Positions 40,508-51,792 of a stretch of DNA of 64,000 nucleotides are shown here, piece by piece. This DNA is from Thozetella sp. PMI_491 (lineage: Eukaryota > Ascomycota > Sordariomycetes > Chaetosphaeriales > Chaetosphaeriaceae), in the NCBI GenBank assembly GCA_021432635.1, contig MU270054.1, positions 124,001 through 188,000 of the forward strand, read 5' to 3'. The notes under the pieces were generated by a model. It worked only from the letters and a program-made list of their open reading frames with translations. It was not told where the DNA came from and ran no database searches. A program made the translations under genes and the position numbers. Numbering within the stretch: position 1 is the first letter of the stretch; every line of letters starts with the position of its first letter.

Positions 40508-42718
40508 ATGCGTCTTCTTTCCCTGGCTTCTAGGCTTGGAAGTGTGAGATCCAAACAGCACCGATTGCCTGTGCCCCTCGTTGCTCCCCCACGGCAGCTC
40601 TCCACCATGGCGGCGCCCAAGACTAAATTCGCCCATCTTCCCCTGCACACCAGCGGGCCGCTTGAGTGCGCCATGAAAGGGTCGGTGCTTCTCCAGCATC
40701 CCTTCTTCAATAAAGGCTCCGCGTTCACGACGCAAGAGCGACATGACTTCGAGCTGACTGGCCTGCTGCCGCAGAGTGTCCAGTCCCTCGAGCAGCAGGT
40801 CCAGCGAACGTACCAGCAATACGCCAGCCGGCCCGATGACCTAGCCAAGAATACCTTCTTGACCTCTATGAAGTATCAGAATGAGGTGTTGTACTTCAAA
40901 GTAGGTTGCACTGACTGGCCTACTGGTTCTCCCACCGTACAAGCCCCTGTTGTGATCTAGTGGTCTTAAGGGCCTAATAGAATTGGCGAAAAGGGAGGAA
41001 TGAGCCGCAATCCGGCGCGAGTAGAGCGTGCTGACAGCTCTTCAGCTCATAAGTGATCACCTGGACGAAATGTTCAGTATCGTCTACACTCCTACCGAGG
41101 GCGACGCTATCCAAAACTTCTCGAGGTTGTTTCGTAGGCCCGAGGGCCTTTTCCTGAATATCCATGATATCGACCGCGTCCGTCATGATCTCGCAATGTG
41201 GGGAAACGCCGAGGACATTGATTACATTGTTGTCACTGGTCAGGAACCCGAATCTTGCATTCCCCTGATACCTTTTGCTGACAAGCCGTAGACGGTGAAG
41301 AGATCTTGGGCATAGGTGACCAAGGGTGCGGCGGCATCCTGATCTCGGTTGCTAAGCTTGTGCTCACGACCATCTGCGCCGGCATCCATCCCAATCGCGT
41401 GCTGCCCGTCGTACTGGACTGTGGCACAGACAACGAGGAACTACTCAAGGACCCGCTGTATCTCGGGCTGCGGGAGAAGCGAGTCCGCGGCGAAAAGTAC
41501 GATCAATTCGTAGACGAGTTTGTCAAGGCCTCAAGGCAGCTGTACCCCAGGGCATATCTTCATTTCGAAGACTTTGGCCTTACGAATGGTACGCTCTTTC
41601 TTCCTCTCGCTTGTTGAGTCGCGATTAATGAGACACAGCGAGGCGCATCTTGGAGAAGTACCGGGGCAGCGTTCCCTGCTTCAACGACGATGTACAGGGC
41701 ACCGGCTGCGTCACCCTTGCTGCTATCCTTTCCGGCCTGCACGTCAGCAAGGTAAAGCTTGGTGATCTACGCATGGTCGTCTTCGGCGCTGGCAGCGCTG
41801 GGGTGGGAATCGCGGATCAGGTGCGAGACGCGATCGCCACCGAACGAGGAATAAGCAAAGAGGAAGCTGCAAAGCAGATCTGGTACGCCTGGGACCTCTA
41901 AACGATGCCTCCGTTCCTCACCCTAACGATGCACTAGGCTCATTGACAGGCCCGGTCTGCTTACGACTGCCACGGAGCTGAATGGCGCGCAGGAATCCTT
42001 TGCTCGCCCGAAGGAGGACTGGGAGGGGAAGAAGACCGACCTTCTAGGCGTCATCAGCGAGGTCCATCCCAATGTGCTCGTGGGCACTTCGACGGTCCCG
42101 AAGTCCTTCACGGAGGAAATCGTTCGCGCGATGGCCAAACACGTCGAGCGCCCAATCATCCTCCCTCTGTCGAACCCAACGCGCCTCCATGAGGCCGTCC
42201 CGGAAGATCTGCTCAAGTGGACGGACGGGAAGGCGCTGATTGCTACAGGAAGTCCCTTCAAGCCCGTCAAAGGCCCGTGGGGCGAGGGCGGCAAAGAGAT
42301 CGAGATCGAGGTGGCCGAGTGCAACAACAGCGTCGTCTTCCCAGGGATCGGCCTCGGCGCCGTGCTCTCCCGCGCCAAGCTCGTCACCGACGCGATGCTC
42401 GTGGCTGCCGTCGAGGCCGTAGCCGCCCTAGGCCCGGTGCTGAAGGATAGTACTGCACCCCTGCTCCCCGGCGTCGACATGGTGCGTGATGTGAGCGTCC
42501 GGGTCGCCCGCAAAGTCATTCAAGTGGCGGTCAAGGACGGCCTGGCGACGGAGAAAGATATTCCCACCGATGAAGAGGAGCTAGACGAGTGGATCCGTGA
42601 ACAGATGTGGCGGCCCGAATATCGCCCACTCAAGCTCGTTGAGATGGAGGGAGCCAGCCGTCAGGCGAGAGGAGAGATGCGGGTAGTCGGGACCATAAGC
42701 AGGCGGGATACATTTTAG
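40508..42718 (+). CDS. mae1: NAD(P)-malic enzyme, mitochondrial type
   Basis: Five exons: 40508-40900, 41046-41238, 41292-41588, 41639-41882 and 41938-42718; 635 residues. All joins restore the frame and known family sequence (YFKLISDHL, VVTDGEEILGIGDQG, GLTNARRILEKYRG, KQIWLIDRPGL). Malic enzyme decarboxylates malate to pyruvate with reduction of NAD(P). Seen: a presequence rich in Arg/Ser with no acidic residue (MRLLSLASRLGSVRSKQHR), the IVYTPTEGDAIQNFSRLFRRPEG substrate motif, FNDDVQGTGCVTLAAI metal-site motif, VVFGAGSAGVGIADQ (nucleotide-binding glycines), and RPIILPLSNPTRLHEAVPEDL near the C-terminal domain. The presequence points to mitochondria. It is slightly longer than the usual 550-600 residues because of the targeting region and a C-terminal tail. 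Confidence 0.94.
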
Positions 42719-43072
42719 TCCATTCAGAGCACGAAACCTAATAGCAGTATATGTTTCTTGAGCTGTGCCCTGTACAACCCTGGAATCCGGAATGGCCCCT
42801 GATCCAGAGACCGTCGATCCACTCCACTAACAATACATCGCCAAATTTGTGAGCTAGCCCGATAGTGTCAGCTAAGGGAGCACCGCCATTCGCCGAGGAG
42901 AGGAGCGTCAACAAATGACTAAGCATGTACACCCCGCCCACGTGATCCAAACTTTTCTAGGGCTTGCGATCCACAACACCAGGAAAATCATCCAGCGCTT
43001 CGAAATCTGGACCGAGCATCAGAAAATTTCCACAACCCATCTCGTCGCCAGATACCCAACTAAAACGTCGCA
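42719..43072. other. intergenic, no gene seen
   Basis: Compact gap between malic enzyme and RPL23. It carries both the 3' flank and the ribosomal-protein promoter. No individual motif stands out. Confidence 0.6.
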
Positions 43073-44107
43073 ATGGCCAAGCTCTCGTAAGTAGCCCACC
43101 TGGACATCTTCAATCGTCGCCCTGGCACCGATTCTGTCATTTTGGGAGACATCGCAAGCACGATCGACTTGCCGGAGGAGTGAGAGCGGCTTTGTTCGAG
43201 GTCGAGAGCGCCGCGAAGTGGGAAATCCGCCGAGTTGTGCACTTGACACCGGGAAAGCTCATGTTGGACCTCACCTGGGTTTCCGACGGCTTGAGATTGG
43301 AGGAGAGGGTTTTGATTACGCTGGCAGGGCGTCCAGGCCTGAGAAACAGCATGGCTAACCTGTTTTATCTTGCAGTCGTGGTGCCCCCGGTGGCAAGCTC
43401 AAGATGACCCTGGGTCTCCCAGTGTATGTTCGATCCCGCCTTCCGACTCCCGACCGACATGCCGCCGAGCCGGTGCTCGATTTCCACGTCCCCAGCAGTG
43501 ACTAACGAGACGCAGTGGTGCCATCATGAACTGCGCGGACAACTCTGGCGCCCGTAACCTCTACATCATCTCGGTCAAGGGTATCGGTGCCCGCCTCAAC
43601 AGGCTCCCTGCCGGTGGTGTCGGCGACATGGTGATGGCCACAGTCAAGAAGGGCAAGCCCGAGCTCCGAAAGAAGGTCCACCCCGCCGTCATCGTCCGCC
43701 AGGCCAAGCCCTGGAAGCGATTCGACGGTGTCTTCCTCTACTTCGAGGACAACGCCGGTGTGGTACGTTGAAGTTCTCTCTGGATATGGCTTCCTACAAG
43801 TGCCGGCGGTTCAAAGTGTCACGTGGCCTCGCGGCTCGCGTGTGTGCAATTACTGGCTCCTCAGAGTCTTTGGGAGCTCGAGGTTGGAGAGGGGTGGATA
43901 GGAGTTTCGGAGCCCAGAAGAAAGTGCTGACCAGGGTGATCTGCAGATCGTCAACCCCAAGGGTGAGATGAAGGGCTCTGCCATCACTGGCCCCGTCGGA
44001 AAGGAGGCTGCTGAGCACTGGCCCGTAAGTGGTGTCGTCCCCTGCTGCGAAACTAGCCTACTGACCCTCTCCAGCGTATTGCCAGCAACGCCGGTGTCGT
44101 GATGTAA
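43073..44107 (+). CDS. rpl23: 60S ribosomal protein L23 (uL14)
   Basis: Five exons: 43073-43086, 43376-43423, 43516-43762, 43947-44024 and 44075-44107; 139 residues, the expected length. The first exon codes only MAKLS and part of the next codon. The 289-nt first intron is long for this genome, as is common in ribosomal protein genes. Seen: [102 protein letters not shown] and [26 protein letters not shown]. All match yeast L23 closely. The protein binds 28S rRNA near the subunit interface. Expression is probably strong and growth-controlled, but no specific promoter motif was identified. Confidence 0.97.
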
Positions 44108-44579
44108 GAGGGGTTTAGATGACGGTGCTTGGGAACGCGACAATTCGAGGAGCGGCGACTGTACCCAACAGGGACCTCTTCCTTCCACCGAGGCAGGGAG
44201 ATAGGGATGGCCACAAAAAGACTTGGCTGGACGGCAGGCATTGCATTTCGGCTACGGCGTGATTGGGACTTCATACCAAATTCATGATACGGGGTCAATT
44301 GAGAAGCTCTTCGAACCAATCCTGCGCTGCCTGTGCACTGAACCTTCCGTTCTAGCGAGGCTCGTTTAGGAGACGGCCGAGCTGCTAACCCCCTATCACC
44401 ACAGCATAGCAGGATCTCTGGACTAGACTCGTGAGGCCGAGATGGACAGGTCAGGCTAGAACAAACACGACCACTATGCCTCACACAAGGCTTTCAAGCT
44501 CGGGAACGGTGGTTCTATTTTCGTCACGCCCCAAGAGAGTGGCATTCGGCACTCTCAATCTATCTATGCTCCTAGACAC
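44108..44579. other. intergenic, no gene seen
   Basis: Convergent 3' flanks of RPL23 and the alpha/beta hydrolase. No supported gene. Confidence 0.6.
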
Positions 44580-45620
44580 TCACGATAACCACCCGAACAG
44601 GGCTTCGTAGAACCGATCCGGTGCCTGGATCTGGGGGGAATGGCCGAGATCTGGGAACTCAACGAGGGTGCAATTTGGTATCGCGGCGGCCGCCTGCTTG
44701 CCTAGGACGTCGTAATGCCCCATCTTCGCCTGCACCTCCGGTGGCGACCATGCCTTTCCGATGGCCGTGTTGTCTTTGTCGCCAATAATTAGAAGCGTGC
44801 GCGTCTTGAGAAGTGGGAATTCGTATACGACGGGCTGGCTCAGCACCATGTCGGTCGTCAACGCCTGGTTAAACGCAAAGGCCTCGCCCTGGCTGCCTTT
44901 GTAGATATTGACTAGCATGTTCACCCAGACGTCGTAGGATGGATCCCACTGGCCCACGTAGTAGGTTGCCTGCTCATACGTACGGATCGTTGTATAGTTG
45001 CTGGCATGCTCCGTGACGTAGATGTCGTCAATGCTGAGATACGGCTCGCCTAGGGACCTCCAATCCTCGAGCCCCAACGGATCCACCATGACAAGGTCGT
45101 CGATCTTGTCCGGGTACAAGAGCCCATAACGTGCCGCGAGCATGCCGCCCATCGAATGGCCAATGATGGTAGCCGTGGAGACGTTGAGGACTGTCAGCAG
45201 GTTGTTGACGTTGTACGCGAACTGCGCTAGGCTAAACTGGTAAGCGGCCGGCTTCGTCGACTTGCAAAAGCCAATCTGGTCTGGCAGCACGACGCGATAC
45301 CCCCGATTGAGGAGCTCGCGCGCCGTCGCCTCCCACGTCGGGCCACAGAAATTCTTGCCGTGGAAGAGCACGGCCGTCTTGTTGTTCGGCGTCGAGCAGG
45401 ATGCCGGCGGCACGTCCATGAAGGCCATCTCCAGATCCTGGTGCTGGGACCGGAACTTGTACAGCTTCACCGGCCATGGATATGTAAAGTTGGACCCATT
45501 GAGGTCCTCCGAGAACGGCCCCTCATCAATGGTGCCGATAGGGTCGACCGAGGCGGCGGTGGCATTGATGGAGATATACGCGAGCGCGATGATCGCTCGG
45601 AGCGGCAGGGAGAGTTTCAT
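44580..45620 (-). CDS. secreted alpha/beta hydrolase
   Basis: Single exon, 346 residues, ATG at 45620. Signal peptide MKLSLPLRAIIALAYISINATAA. The alpha/beta hydrolase fold is clear: oxyanion-side motif LFHGKNFCGPTWEATARELL, PDQIGFCKSTKP, nucleophile Ser about 156 in IIGHSMGGMLAARYGLLYP, VDPLGLEDWRSLG, acid in LIIGDKDNTAIGK, His in FPDLGHSPQIQAP. All triad parts are present. Overall arrangement resembles haloalkane-dehalogenase or epoxide-hydrolase-like and prolyl-iminopeptidase-like enzymes. Substrate cannot be assigned. N-glycosylation sequons (NGSNFTYPW, NKTAV, NVSTAT, NYTTIR, NCTLV) and the signal peptide make it extracellular or vesicular. Confidence 0.88.
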   Translation of the reverse strand: MKLSLPLRAIIALAYISINATAASVDPIGTIDEGPFSEDLNGSNFTYPWPVKLYKFRSQHQDLEMAFMDVPPASCSTPNNKTAVLFHGKNFCGPTWEATARELLNRGYRVVLPDQIGFCKSTKPAAYQFSLAQFAYNVNNLLTVLNVSTATIIGHSMGGMLAARYGLLYPDKIDDLVMVDPLGLEDWRSLGEPYLSIDDIYVTEHASNYTTIRTYEQATYYVGQWDPSYDVWVNMLVNIYKGSQGEAFAFNQALTTDMVLSQPVVYEFPLLKTRTLLIIGDKDNTAIGKAWSPPEVQAKMGHYDVLGKQAAAAIPNCTLVEFPDLGHSPQIQAPDRFYEALFGWLS

Positions 45621-47536
45621 GGCGACAGCTCTGCCGGGTTGGTGCGAGATCTAGACCGGTAGCCCTGCTGCTTGTTCTTTTCTGGTTGCTGCATGGGACA
45701 TGCCTCTTCCCCGAGGGAAATCGCGGCGATGGAGGGCTATAAGCGATAGTTTCCCCCTCTTCCAGCTAGGGGTGCAACTTGCCAGATGGGGCCAGGATGC
45801 AACCCTGGTATGCAGGGTAAGCGTCGCGACGAGGTAGTAGACGCCAAAGACTGGCACAGCAAGCAATAAACCCAAAGCCAGATTCTTTTCGTATTTCACC
45901 CGCCAAACCGCCTTGTGTCACCAATATAACCGCAATACCACGCACGCCCTTGTTTGCCGGGTCGAACAGGCTACCAGAAGGGGCCAGTCCATCTGGGGGC
46001 TCTCGTCTTTCACCGGCACCTTGCATCGGGCACTTATACCCGTTTTGGCGGCCACGGCATGACCCATACCGTCTCCTTCCCGATATAGACGCCGGCAGCC
46101 GACTTGGCATCTAATTATGCCGATAAGGGCAAGAACCGTCATATCGATAGATCTATCACAGCATCATCGTCCGTGAAAACTGTCAGCACACAACCCACCG
46201 TGGGAGAATATAATCTGCTCAGCCAAATAGTCCTGATAAAGGGCAACGGAGGCTTGTGGAGTAGTACTTCAGAATATTGCGCGGGGGCCGTTGTGTGACA
46301 TTCGATCCACAGGCATGCTTCTGCTTCTCCCTAGGCCCAGATCCTCGGGATTGACACCGGCGATCCGGCCTGCCCTGCCCTCATGTACGGTCACATGTGG
46401 TAGCCGAGTTATCACGACCCGTATCCTTGGCTACGGCTGCGCTGTTTCTCCTTGCCTGGAACAATGGTCGCATTGTTGAGATCTCCGGGGGGATGGAACA
46501 CCACCTTCGCAACCGAGTCGCTCAAGGCCGTTCGCAAGCGGTCCTCCTGGCCTGTTTAGACCAGGCCGCCGGAAGATCCCTAATCAGATACTGTCTTGGA
46601 TTAATGCCCGTCACCTAAGACCCGACTTGGCAGGCTTCTCGGCCGAGCAGTGAGCAGCAGTTCGTGGTTCAGACTTTGGGGGACAACGATCTTCGAGGCG
46701 TAGGAGCAGAAATTTTCTCTGCCCAACCACGAGGGACTGTCTCTGTCACACAGTCATCCGGGATGGATCATGTCGATTCCGTGAATGGCGTAGCGCTCGC
46801 GACTCTGAGACATGCCGCACTCTGGAATGTGGCCCCCCTTTGCGCCCAGATCCCGTGACCGAGGACGGGCTCTTCTTCGGACAGACTTGAACAATCGAGT
46901 TGGACATGTTATCGGCGCCTAAAAAAGTCGCAGAGCTCAGAGAATCTGCGTAAATTTTTTGGGTGGTCTAATGATTACTCTATGACCGGCCAAAGGGAGC
47001 AAGATAAAGCTTTCCACCCCTTGCGTAGAAACATCTGGAGCGTCCTACAAAGTGGTGACGCGAAAAAAGCAAAGTGTTTAGATACACGGGTGGCTGCTAC
47101 TGGTCGGAGGGTCTCTTGCCCCAAACGTCTGGCCTCCTAGCTTCCTGACCTATCAGGTCTCGCATCCGCCGAGACACGCTACAACCATGACCATACACAC
47201 CGAGCGCCATTACCTCAATTATAGGCGTCACCGGGGTTCCGGGAGCGACAAGGGCTCGAGGAGGAAAGACACCGGCCGGAGATCACCCTAAGCCCCCCTA
47301 AGGCCTAAGGAAGATCATTGGCGGGGCTGGCTTGGTCCCAGTTGCTACGGACTACATATAGACGTCCTGGACGCTGGAAGGGGATTCGCAGGTCGAGGGA
47401 CGTTTGCGTTCGCGGATGGCCCGCTGGTTCTCCCCGGTCTTGGAAGACGATAAACTTGTATCGTGTCGCTAGTACGCGACCTCCTCACTTACATCAAGCC
47501 CTGTCGCACTGGTTGCCGGATATATTTCTACCCACC
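45621..47536. other. long intergenic region (1.9 kb)
   Basis: Contains the promoters of two divergent genes (alpha/beta hydrolase minus, receptor-like plus). Near 46550-46578 there is an inverted repeat (GGCCTG ... CAGGCC) and a word shared with position 20814 (one difference). No supported gene. Confidence 0.5.
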
Positions 47537-48928
47537 ATGGATGCGGCCCCTGGAAACGTCCCAGGAGCAAGCAGGGCTCTTGAGATTCAAATACCTTGCA
47601 CTGCGTTCTTCATCTTGACTCCTGTTTTCGTCGGCCTGCGAGTTTGGTCCCGCATTCGCTCGCGTTCAGGGCTGGGGCGGGATGACTGGACGATTATCGC
47701 ATCTCTCGTGAGTTGAATTAATACCATGTCTTGGAAGGCTCACGACTCATTAACTCCAACTTAAGCTATGCTGCCTTACCGTCTCGGCGCTCATGATGGG
47801 CTCGTGCTACTATGGCTTTGGGCAACGCATCGCCAATCTATCAGCTTCGAACAGATTGATGACCTTAAAGGTACTGTTGTCCTCGACTAGTGAACCTCGT
47901 TGGCGCCAGTCTAATGAGTGCCTTTTCTAGCTTTTCTACGTTGCACAAGCTTTTTATAAGATTACTATCAATCTAACCAAGGCATCGATTCTGCTGCTGT
48001 ATCTTCGCATTTTCCTCCAGAGATGGTTCAGAATCGCGTGCTACGTCCTCCTCGCCATCATCCTGGCTTACATGGTTAGCACCCTGAGCTCTTCAATTTG
48101 GCAGTGCAGCCCGGTTCCACGCGCATGGGATAAGTCCATTGCGGGGACTTGCATCGATATCACAACCAATTGGTACGCCAACGCTGGGTTCAGCATTGCC
48201 TCAGATATATTTATCCTCTTGCTGCCTATGCAACCCCTCTACACGTCAAAGCTGCCGGCGCGCCACAAGGTCGCGTTGATGGCCGTGTTCACGCTAGGTG
48301 TCTTGTAAGCAGCCCAGCACTTTCCTTTTTCGACAACTGTGTTTCTGATGTCTCACGCGTCCAATGCAGCGTCACCGTAACAAGCATCCTTCGCATGCAA
48401 ACTCTTAGTTTCTCATCAAAGAGCCTCGACACAACATGTAAGTCGCTGGGGTCCCAGCAAGTTTGCCACCGCCCTCGCGCTGACAACTGGTTGCTAGATG
48501 ATATCTCATCATCCGTTTGGACGATCGTGGAGGACAACCTTGCCATCATCTGCGCCTGTCTCCCTATGTGCCGGTGGCCCTTCTTGAGCTTTGTACCGTT
48601 TTCCTCATGGCGATTCAAGAGTGATAGCTATGACAATTCCAACCAGTTCTCTGCTACCGAGACTATCGGGGGCACGACCATTCGCCAGCGGGACCGGTGG
48701 TCCCACCTCCCAGAACGCCAGGAAAAGGACGACATGCACATGGCGGATATGGAGCTCAGGGAGACATCTCGCCACAGTAGTCAGGATATGATCCTCGAAC
48801 CAACGGCTTCGACACGGCCAAGAGATTCGGGACAATTCTCGAAGCGGGAATCGGACATTCGGAGCATCATTCACAAGACCACCGAGTACGAGGTAACTTT
48901 TACTACAAGTTACCCCATGGAGGTTTGA
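47537..48928 (+). CDS. 7-TM rhodopsin-domain (PTH11/GPCR-like) membrane protein
   Basis: Five exons: 47537-47707, 47766-47870, 47931-48304, 48370-48437 and 48498-48928; 382 residues. Introns of 58-65 nt restore the frame at each join. The family has seven membrane segments (fungal rhodopsin domain) and includes PTH11-like surface sensors; this member lacks an N-terminal CFEM domain. Seen: TM1 CTAFFILTPVFVGLRVW, the GLGRDDWTIIASL loop/TM2 signature, TM3 in FYVAQAFYKITINLTKASILLLYLRIF, TM4 CYVLLAIILAYMVSTL, the Cys-containing extracellular IWQCSPVPRAWDKSIAGTC, TM5 FSIASDIFILLLPM, and the late TM near SSVWTIVEDNLAIICACLPMC. The C-terminal cytosolic tail is charged and Ser-rich. The ligand and pathway are unknown. 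Confidence 0.88.
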
Positions 48929-49073
48929 CTGCCAACAACCTTTTTTCTATGTTTAGCCAAGCATCAAAACTTTGATATTGTGTACTTATTACCCTTCTAC
49001 TATTCATGTTATGTACGGCAATCATATTCTCCTAGATGTTCTACTCCTGTAGAGTAGCGCAAGAGAGTCTTCT

Positions 49074-50174
49074 TCACCCTCCCCGCAATGATCTGCCCTC
49101 TTCTACTGAACCCTCAGGCCGCCGGTGTCCTATCGAGTCATAGGAAGCGGCACACCAGTATGCCGCCCATGCTGCGCTGCCGATTTCTTTCTCGAGCTCC
49201 TTCACTTCCAACCCACGCCAAGGGCTACAAAGGACGAGGTCTTGCAGTTTGACCGCTGTTACAAAACGCCCATCATCCATGCGCAGGAGCTTCTCCAACG
49301 GTAGCGTCTGTCCGCGTACATTTTCGCGCCGAAGCGTGAGCACGAGATGTCTTTTGCGAGAAAACATGGCCCATGCAAGCTGTCGATCCTCTCGGTGGAG
49401 ATGGGCCTGTGCGATAGGGAAACCCACCATGATTGCGTACCCAGGGCTGGGCAGGTCAGGGCCATGATCCTCGAATATCCCCTTCTCGTCTGAGTCACTG
49501 CTGTCGAACGAAGCTTGCCTTCGAAAAACGATGCTGCGTTTTCTCTTTATCTTGGAATGGCGCTCAGGGCCTTCGGCCGCCGATGCCTCGATGATGTCTG
49601 TACCACGCTTCACCACACCACCAGACTCATGGGCCTGATGACTGCGATCGTCTGGTACCTTTGGCACAAGCATATCTCCGAGATCTATGCGCATATCGAT
49701 AGGCGGGAGCATTCCGTAACGGCGAGTGGGGTAGAGCTTGTTTTCGGCTTGAGGAAGGCCGAGCTGGGGTGTCTGCCAGTTAATGAATGGCCATACCACT
49801 GTCCTTCGCTGCTCCCCGGGACCCTCGCTCCCTAGTTCTGGGAAGAATGATCTCCGATACGTCTCGGAATGGTAGAGCTCGAGTGCTAGGTTTAAGTTAT
49901 CCTTATTGATTTTCAGGCGAGCGCCTGGTCCATCGTTCCTGATATCAAAGCTGACCAAGGAAGAGAAGGCCTCTCCAACTTGCCAAAGTGTCGGAAAGAT
50001 CTTGCGAATAAGTTCCGTCGGTCGGAGATTTGGGACGCGGTACAGCTCCAGAATGAGTGCTAGTCTTTCCAAGAGATCATGAGCGGTGAGAGAAGACGTG
50101 GGCTTCTCGATTCCCAAAGCGTTAAAAATATTGAAGGCCGGGAGAGAGTTTAAAGGCATACTAGGAGGTAGCAT
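49074..50174 (-). CDS. uncharacterised protein (366 aa), 5' end uncertain
   Basis: Single open frame from the ATG at 50174; the frame starts at a TTG at 50186. I do not recognise the family. Seen: a helical N-terminal domain (LTAHDLLERLALILELYRVPNLRPTELIRKIFPTLWQVGEAF), then KINKDNLNLALELYHSETYRRSFFPE, and a middle that is Ser/Arg-rich and low complexity (RHSKIKRKRSIVFRRQASFDSSDSDEKG). A second domain follows: YAIMVGFPIAQAHLHREDRQLAWAMF, VLTLRRENVRG, VKLQDLVLCSPWRGLEVKELEKEIGSAAWAAYWC. The basic middle could be a nuclear signal. Immediately upstream (50204-50316) lies a coding-like segment flanked by TAG and GTCAGT, so the true N-terminus may lie upstream through introns. Confidence 0.6.
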   Translation of the reverse strand: MLPPSMPLNSLPAFNIFNALGIEKPTSSLTAHDLLERLALILELYRVPNLRPTELIRKIFPTLWQVGEAFSSLVSFDIRNDGPGARLKINKDNLNLALELYHSETYRRSFFPELGSEGPGEQRRTVVWPFINWQTPQLGLPQAENKLYPTRRYGMLPPIDMRIDLGDMLVPKVPDDRSHQAHESGGVVKRGTDIIEASAAEGPERHSKIKRKRSIVFRRQASFDSSDSDEKGIFEDHGPDLPSPGYAIMVGFPIAQAHLHREDRQLAWAMFSRKRHLVLTLRRENVRGQTLPLEKLLRMDDGRFVTAVKLQDLVLCSPWRGLEVKELEKEIGSAAWAAYWCAASYDSIGHRRPEGSVEEGRSLRGG

Positions 50175-50660
50175 CGCTCGCACCAAGAGGGGCGTCTACT
50201 GACCTGAGCTAGGACACCTTCAAGCGGACGATAGGTATGCTTAGGAAGCTTCTGACGTCCAGGGCCTTTTCCCACTACCCTGTAGATTCGCTTCCTTCCA
50301 TCAATGATGAGGACGCCTAGAACATTCTCTTTTCATAGACTACCAGGCCCAGAGGTTTATAATTGGTGCTACTCAGCAAGTAGGATTCTGCACCTGAAAG
50401 ACTTTGTGTCTAAGAACAAAGGCTCGTTACATTTACTGATAAGAACAATGCCCAACCCAAAACGGGTAACAAAGAAATTATAAAGATAAATAGATGTTTA
50501 GATTTTTACCACATGAGTTATCACCGAGCCCCGGTATAAGTGACTGGACTAAATGAAAAATACCGAGCAATGGATATGTACATGAAGCCCCATGCTGGCA
50601 TTGTTAAGCTAAAGCTGTAGAGTCTCGCTGGACTTTGTTTGGGATTTACACTGAGCTTGA
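50175..50660. other. intergenic with exon-like segment on the minus strand
   Basis: On the minus strand 50316-50204 reads as VLIIDGRKRIYRVVGKGPG and QKLPKHTYRPLEGVLAQ without a stop, bounded by an acceptor-like TTCTAG and a donor-like GTCAGT. It is probably an exon of the gene at 49074-50174 or of a decayed neighbour. A second exon-like piece (AESYLLSSTNYKPLGLVVYE) lies at about 50330-50410. Confidence 0.4.
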
Positions 50661-51792
50661 CTACGTGATGTGCTTGATATTTTCTGCGTGCTCACCATTT
50701 GGAGTATGAGTGTGACTCCAATATGTGATGCAAACGCTCCCCTTCTTTTCTACTCTCAGGGCCGCCTTGCATTTGGCGGCATCGTAGCCATCGCGCAGTA
50801 CCCAGCAGAGATCCTGGTAGGGCTTTCCATCTGCCCCCCAGCTGTAAGGATAGATAAACTCGCTTGGGAGCAGCGTGACCTGATGAGAAAAAGTCTGGTT
50901 CTTCGGGAACGGGACTTTTGCTTTGAGCTTGTGAACGCCCTCGCTGAGACTTCCGCCGTGCAAGACCTTTTGCGATTCGTACGCAACGATCGAGTCACGT
51001 AAGGCTATAGGGCCTGTCAAAGCTTCAGGGAAAGCTCCCTCGATCTCGTTGTCCTTGGTGCGGCGATGCACGGTATCTGGAAGCACTAGGTGGAAAGGAT
51101 GTGCAGGTGGCGAGGCCATCCAGGCGTTGGGAATCGAGTGTTGAAACTCGGGATTCACGCCCATCCGTCCAATCAATGCCGTCTGATGGCTTTTTTTTTG
51201 CGGGACGACATACTTGTCGAACAAAACCTCCGATGGTTGGAGGCATTCCGTGTCGAGATCGAGGTAGACACTTTGCACTTCGTTAGGGCGTCCTCCATTG
51301 TCAAGTGTGCACAATCCAGGGAGGTTGGAGAATTGGAATTACCCACCCCCCAAATGTATACATGTACAGACTTCGGATCAAATCTGCTCGATATATCTCG
51401 GCCGGCAAAGCCTGATAGGTTTTCATAAGCGACGGATAGTACAGCCGCACAAGATCCAGGTTATCTTCGTTAGTCCACAGTACCCACTCCCAATCTGGAT
51501 GCTTCAAGCGGCAGGACATGCTCCAGGCCTCGAATTTCGCGGGTAGCACATCCGACTTCCATGTTTGATGTAGAATCTTGGGAATGGTGGTGATGTCCTC
51601 GGCGAGCGGTCGCATGAGCAGCTCGGATGCATTAATTCTCTTAGCTTGCCGCTGACCAGAGCTAAATAGCCGGGAGGAACTAGCAGAGGTTAAGCGACTG
51701 AAGATGCCAGACTTGAGTATTATGATAACCAAGGTGGCATAAAATAAGCACCATATTGGGACCGGCACCTTGCCGACCGTTGCTTTCAACAT
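50661..51792 (-). CDS. OCH1-like glycosyltransferase (GT32 type)
   Basis: Two exons, 51792-51347 and 51270-50661, with a 76-nt intron (GTGGGT donor, CCTAAC branch, AAG acceptor); 351 residues. Family members transfer mannose or related sugars in the Golgi (OCH1 alpha-1,6-mannosyltransferase, mannosyl-inositol phosphorylceramide enzymes). Start at the ATG at 51792, because the open frame begins at a TTG. Seen: a short cytosolic N-terminus, a type II membrane anchor (IWCLFYATLVIIILKSGIF), a stem, then PKILHQTWKSDVLPAKFEAW, HPDWEWVLWTNEDN, and the donor-sugar site YRADLIRSLYMYTFGGVYVDLDTECL with its DxD motif intact across the splice junction. The ending SHTHTPNGEHAEN is family-typical. Predicted Golgi location. 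Confidence 0.88.
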
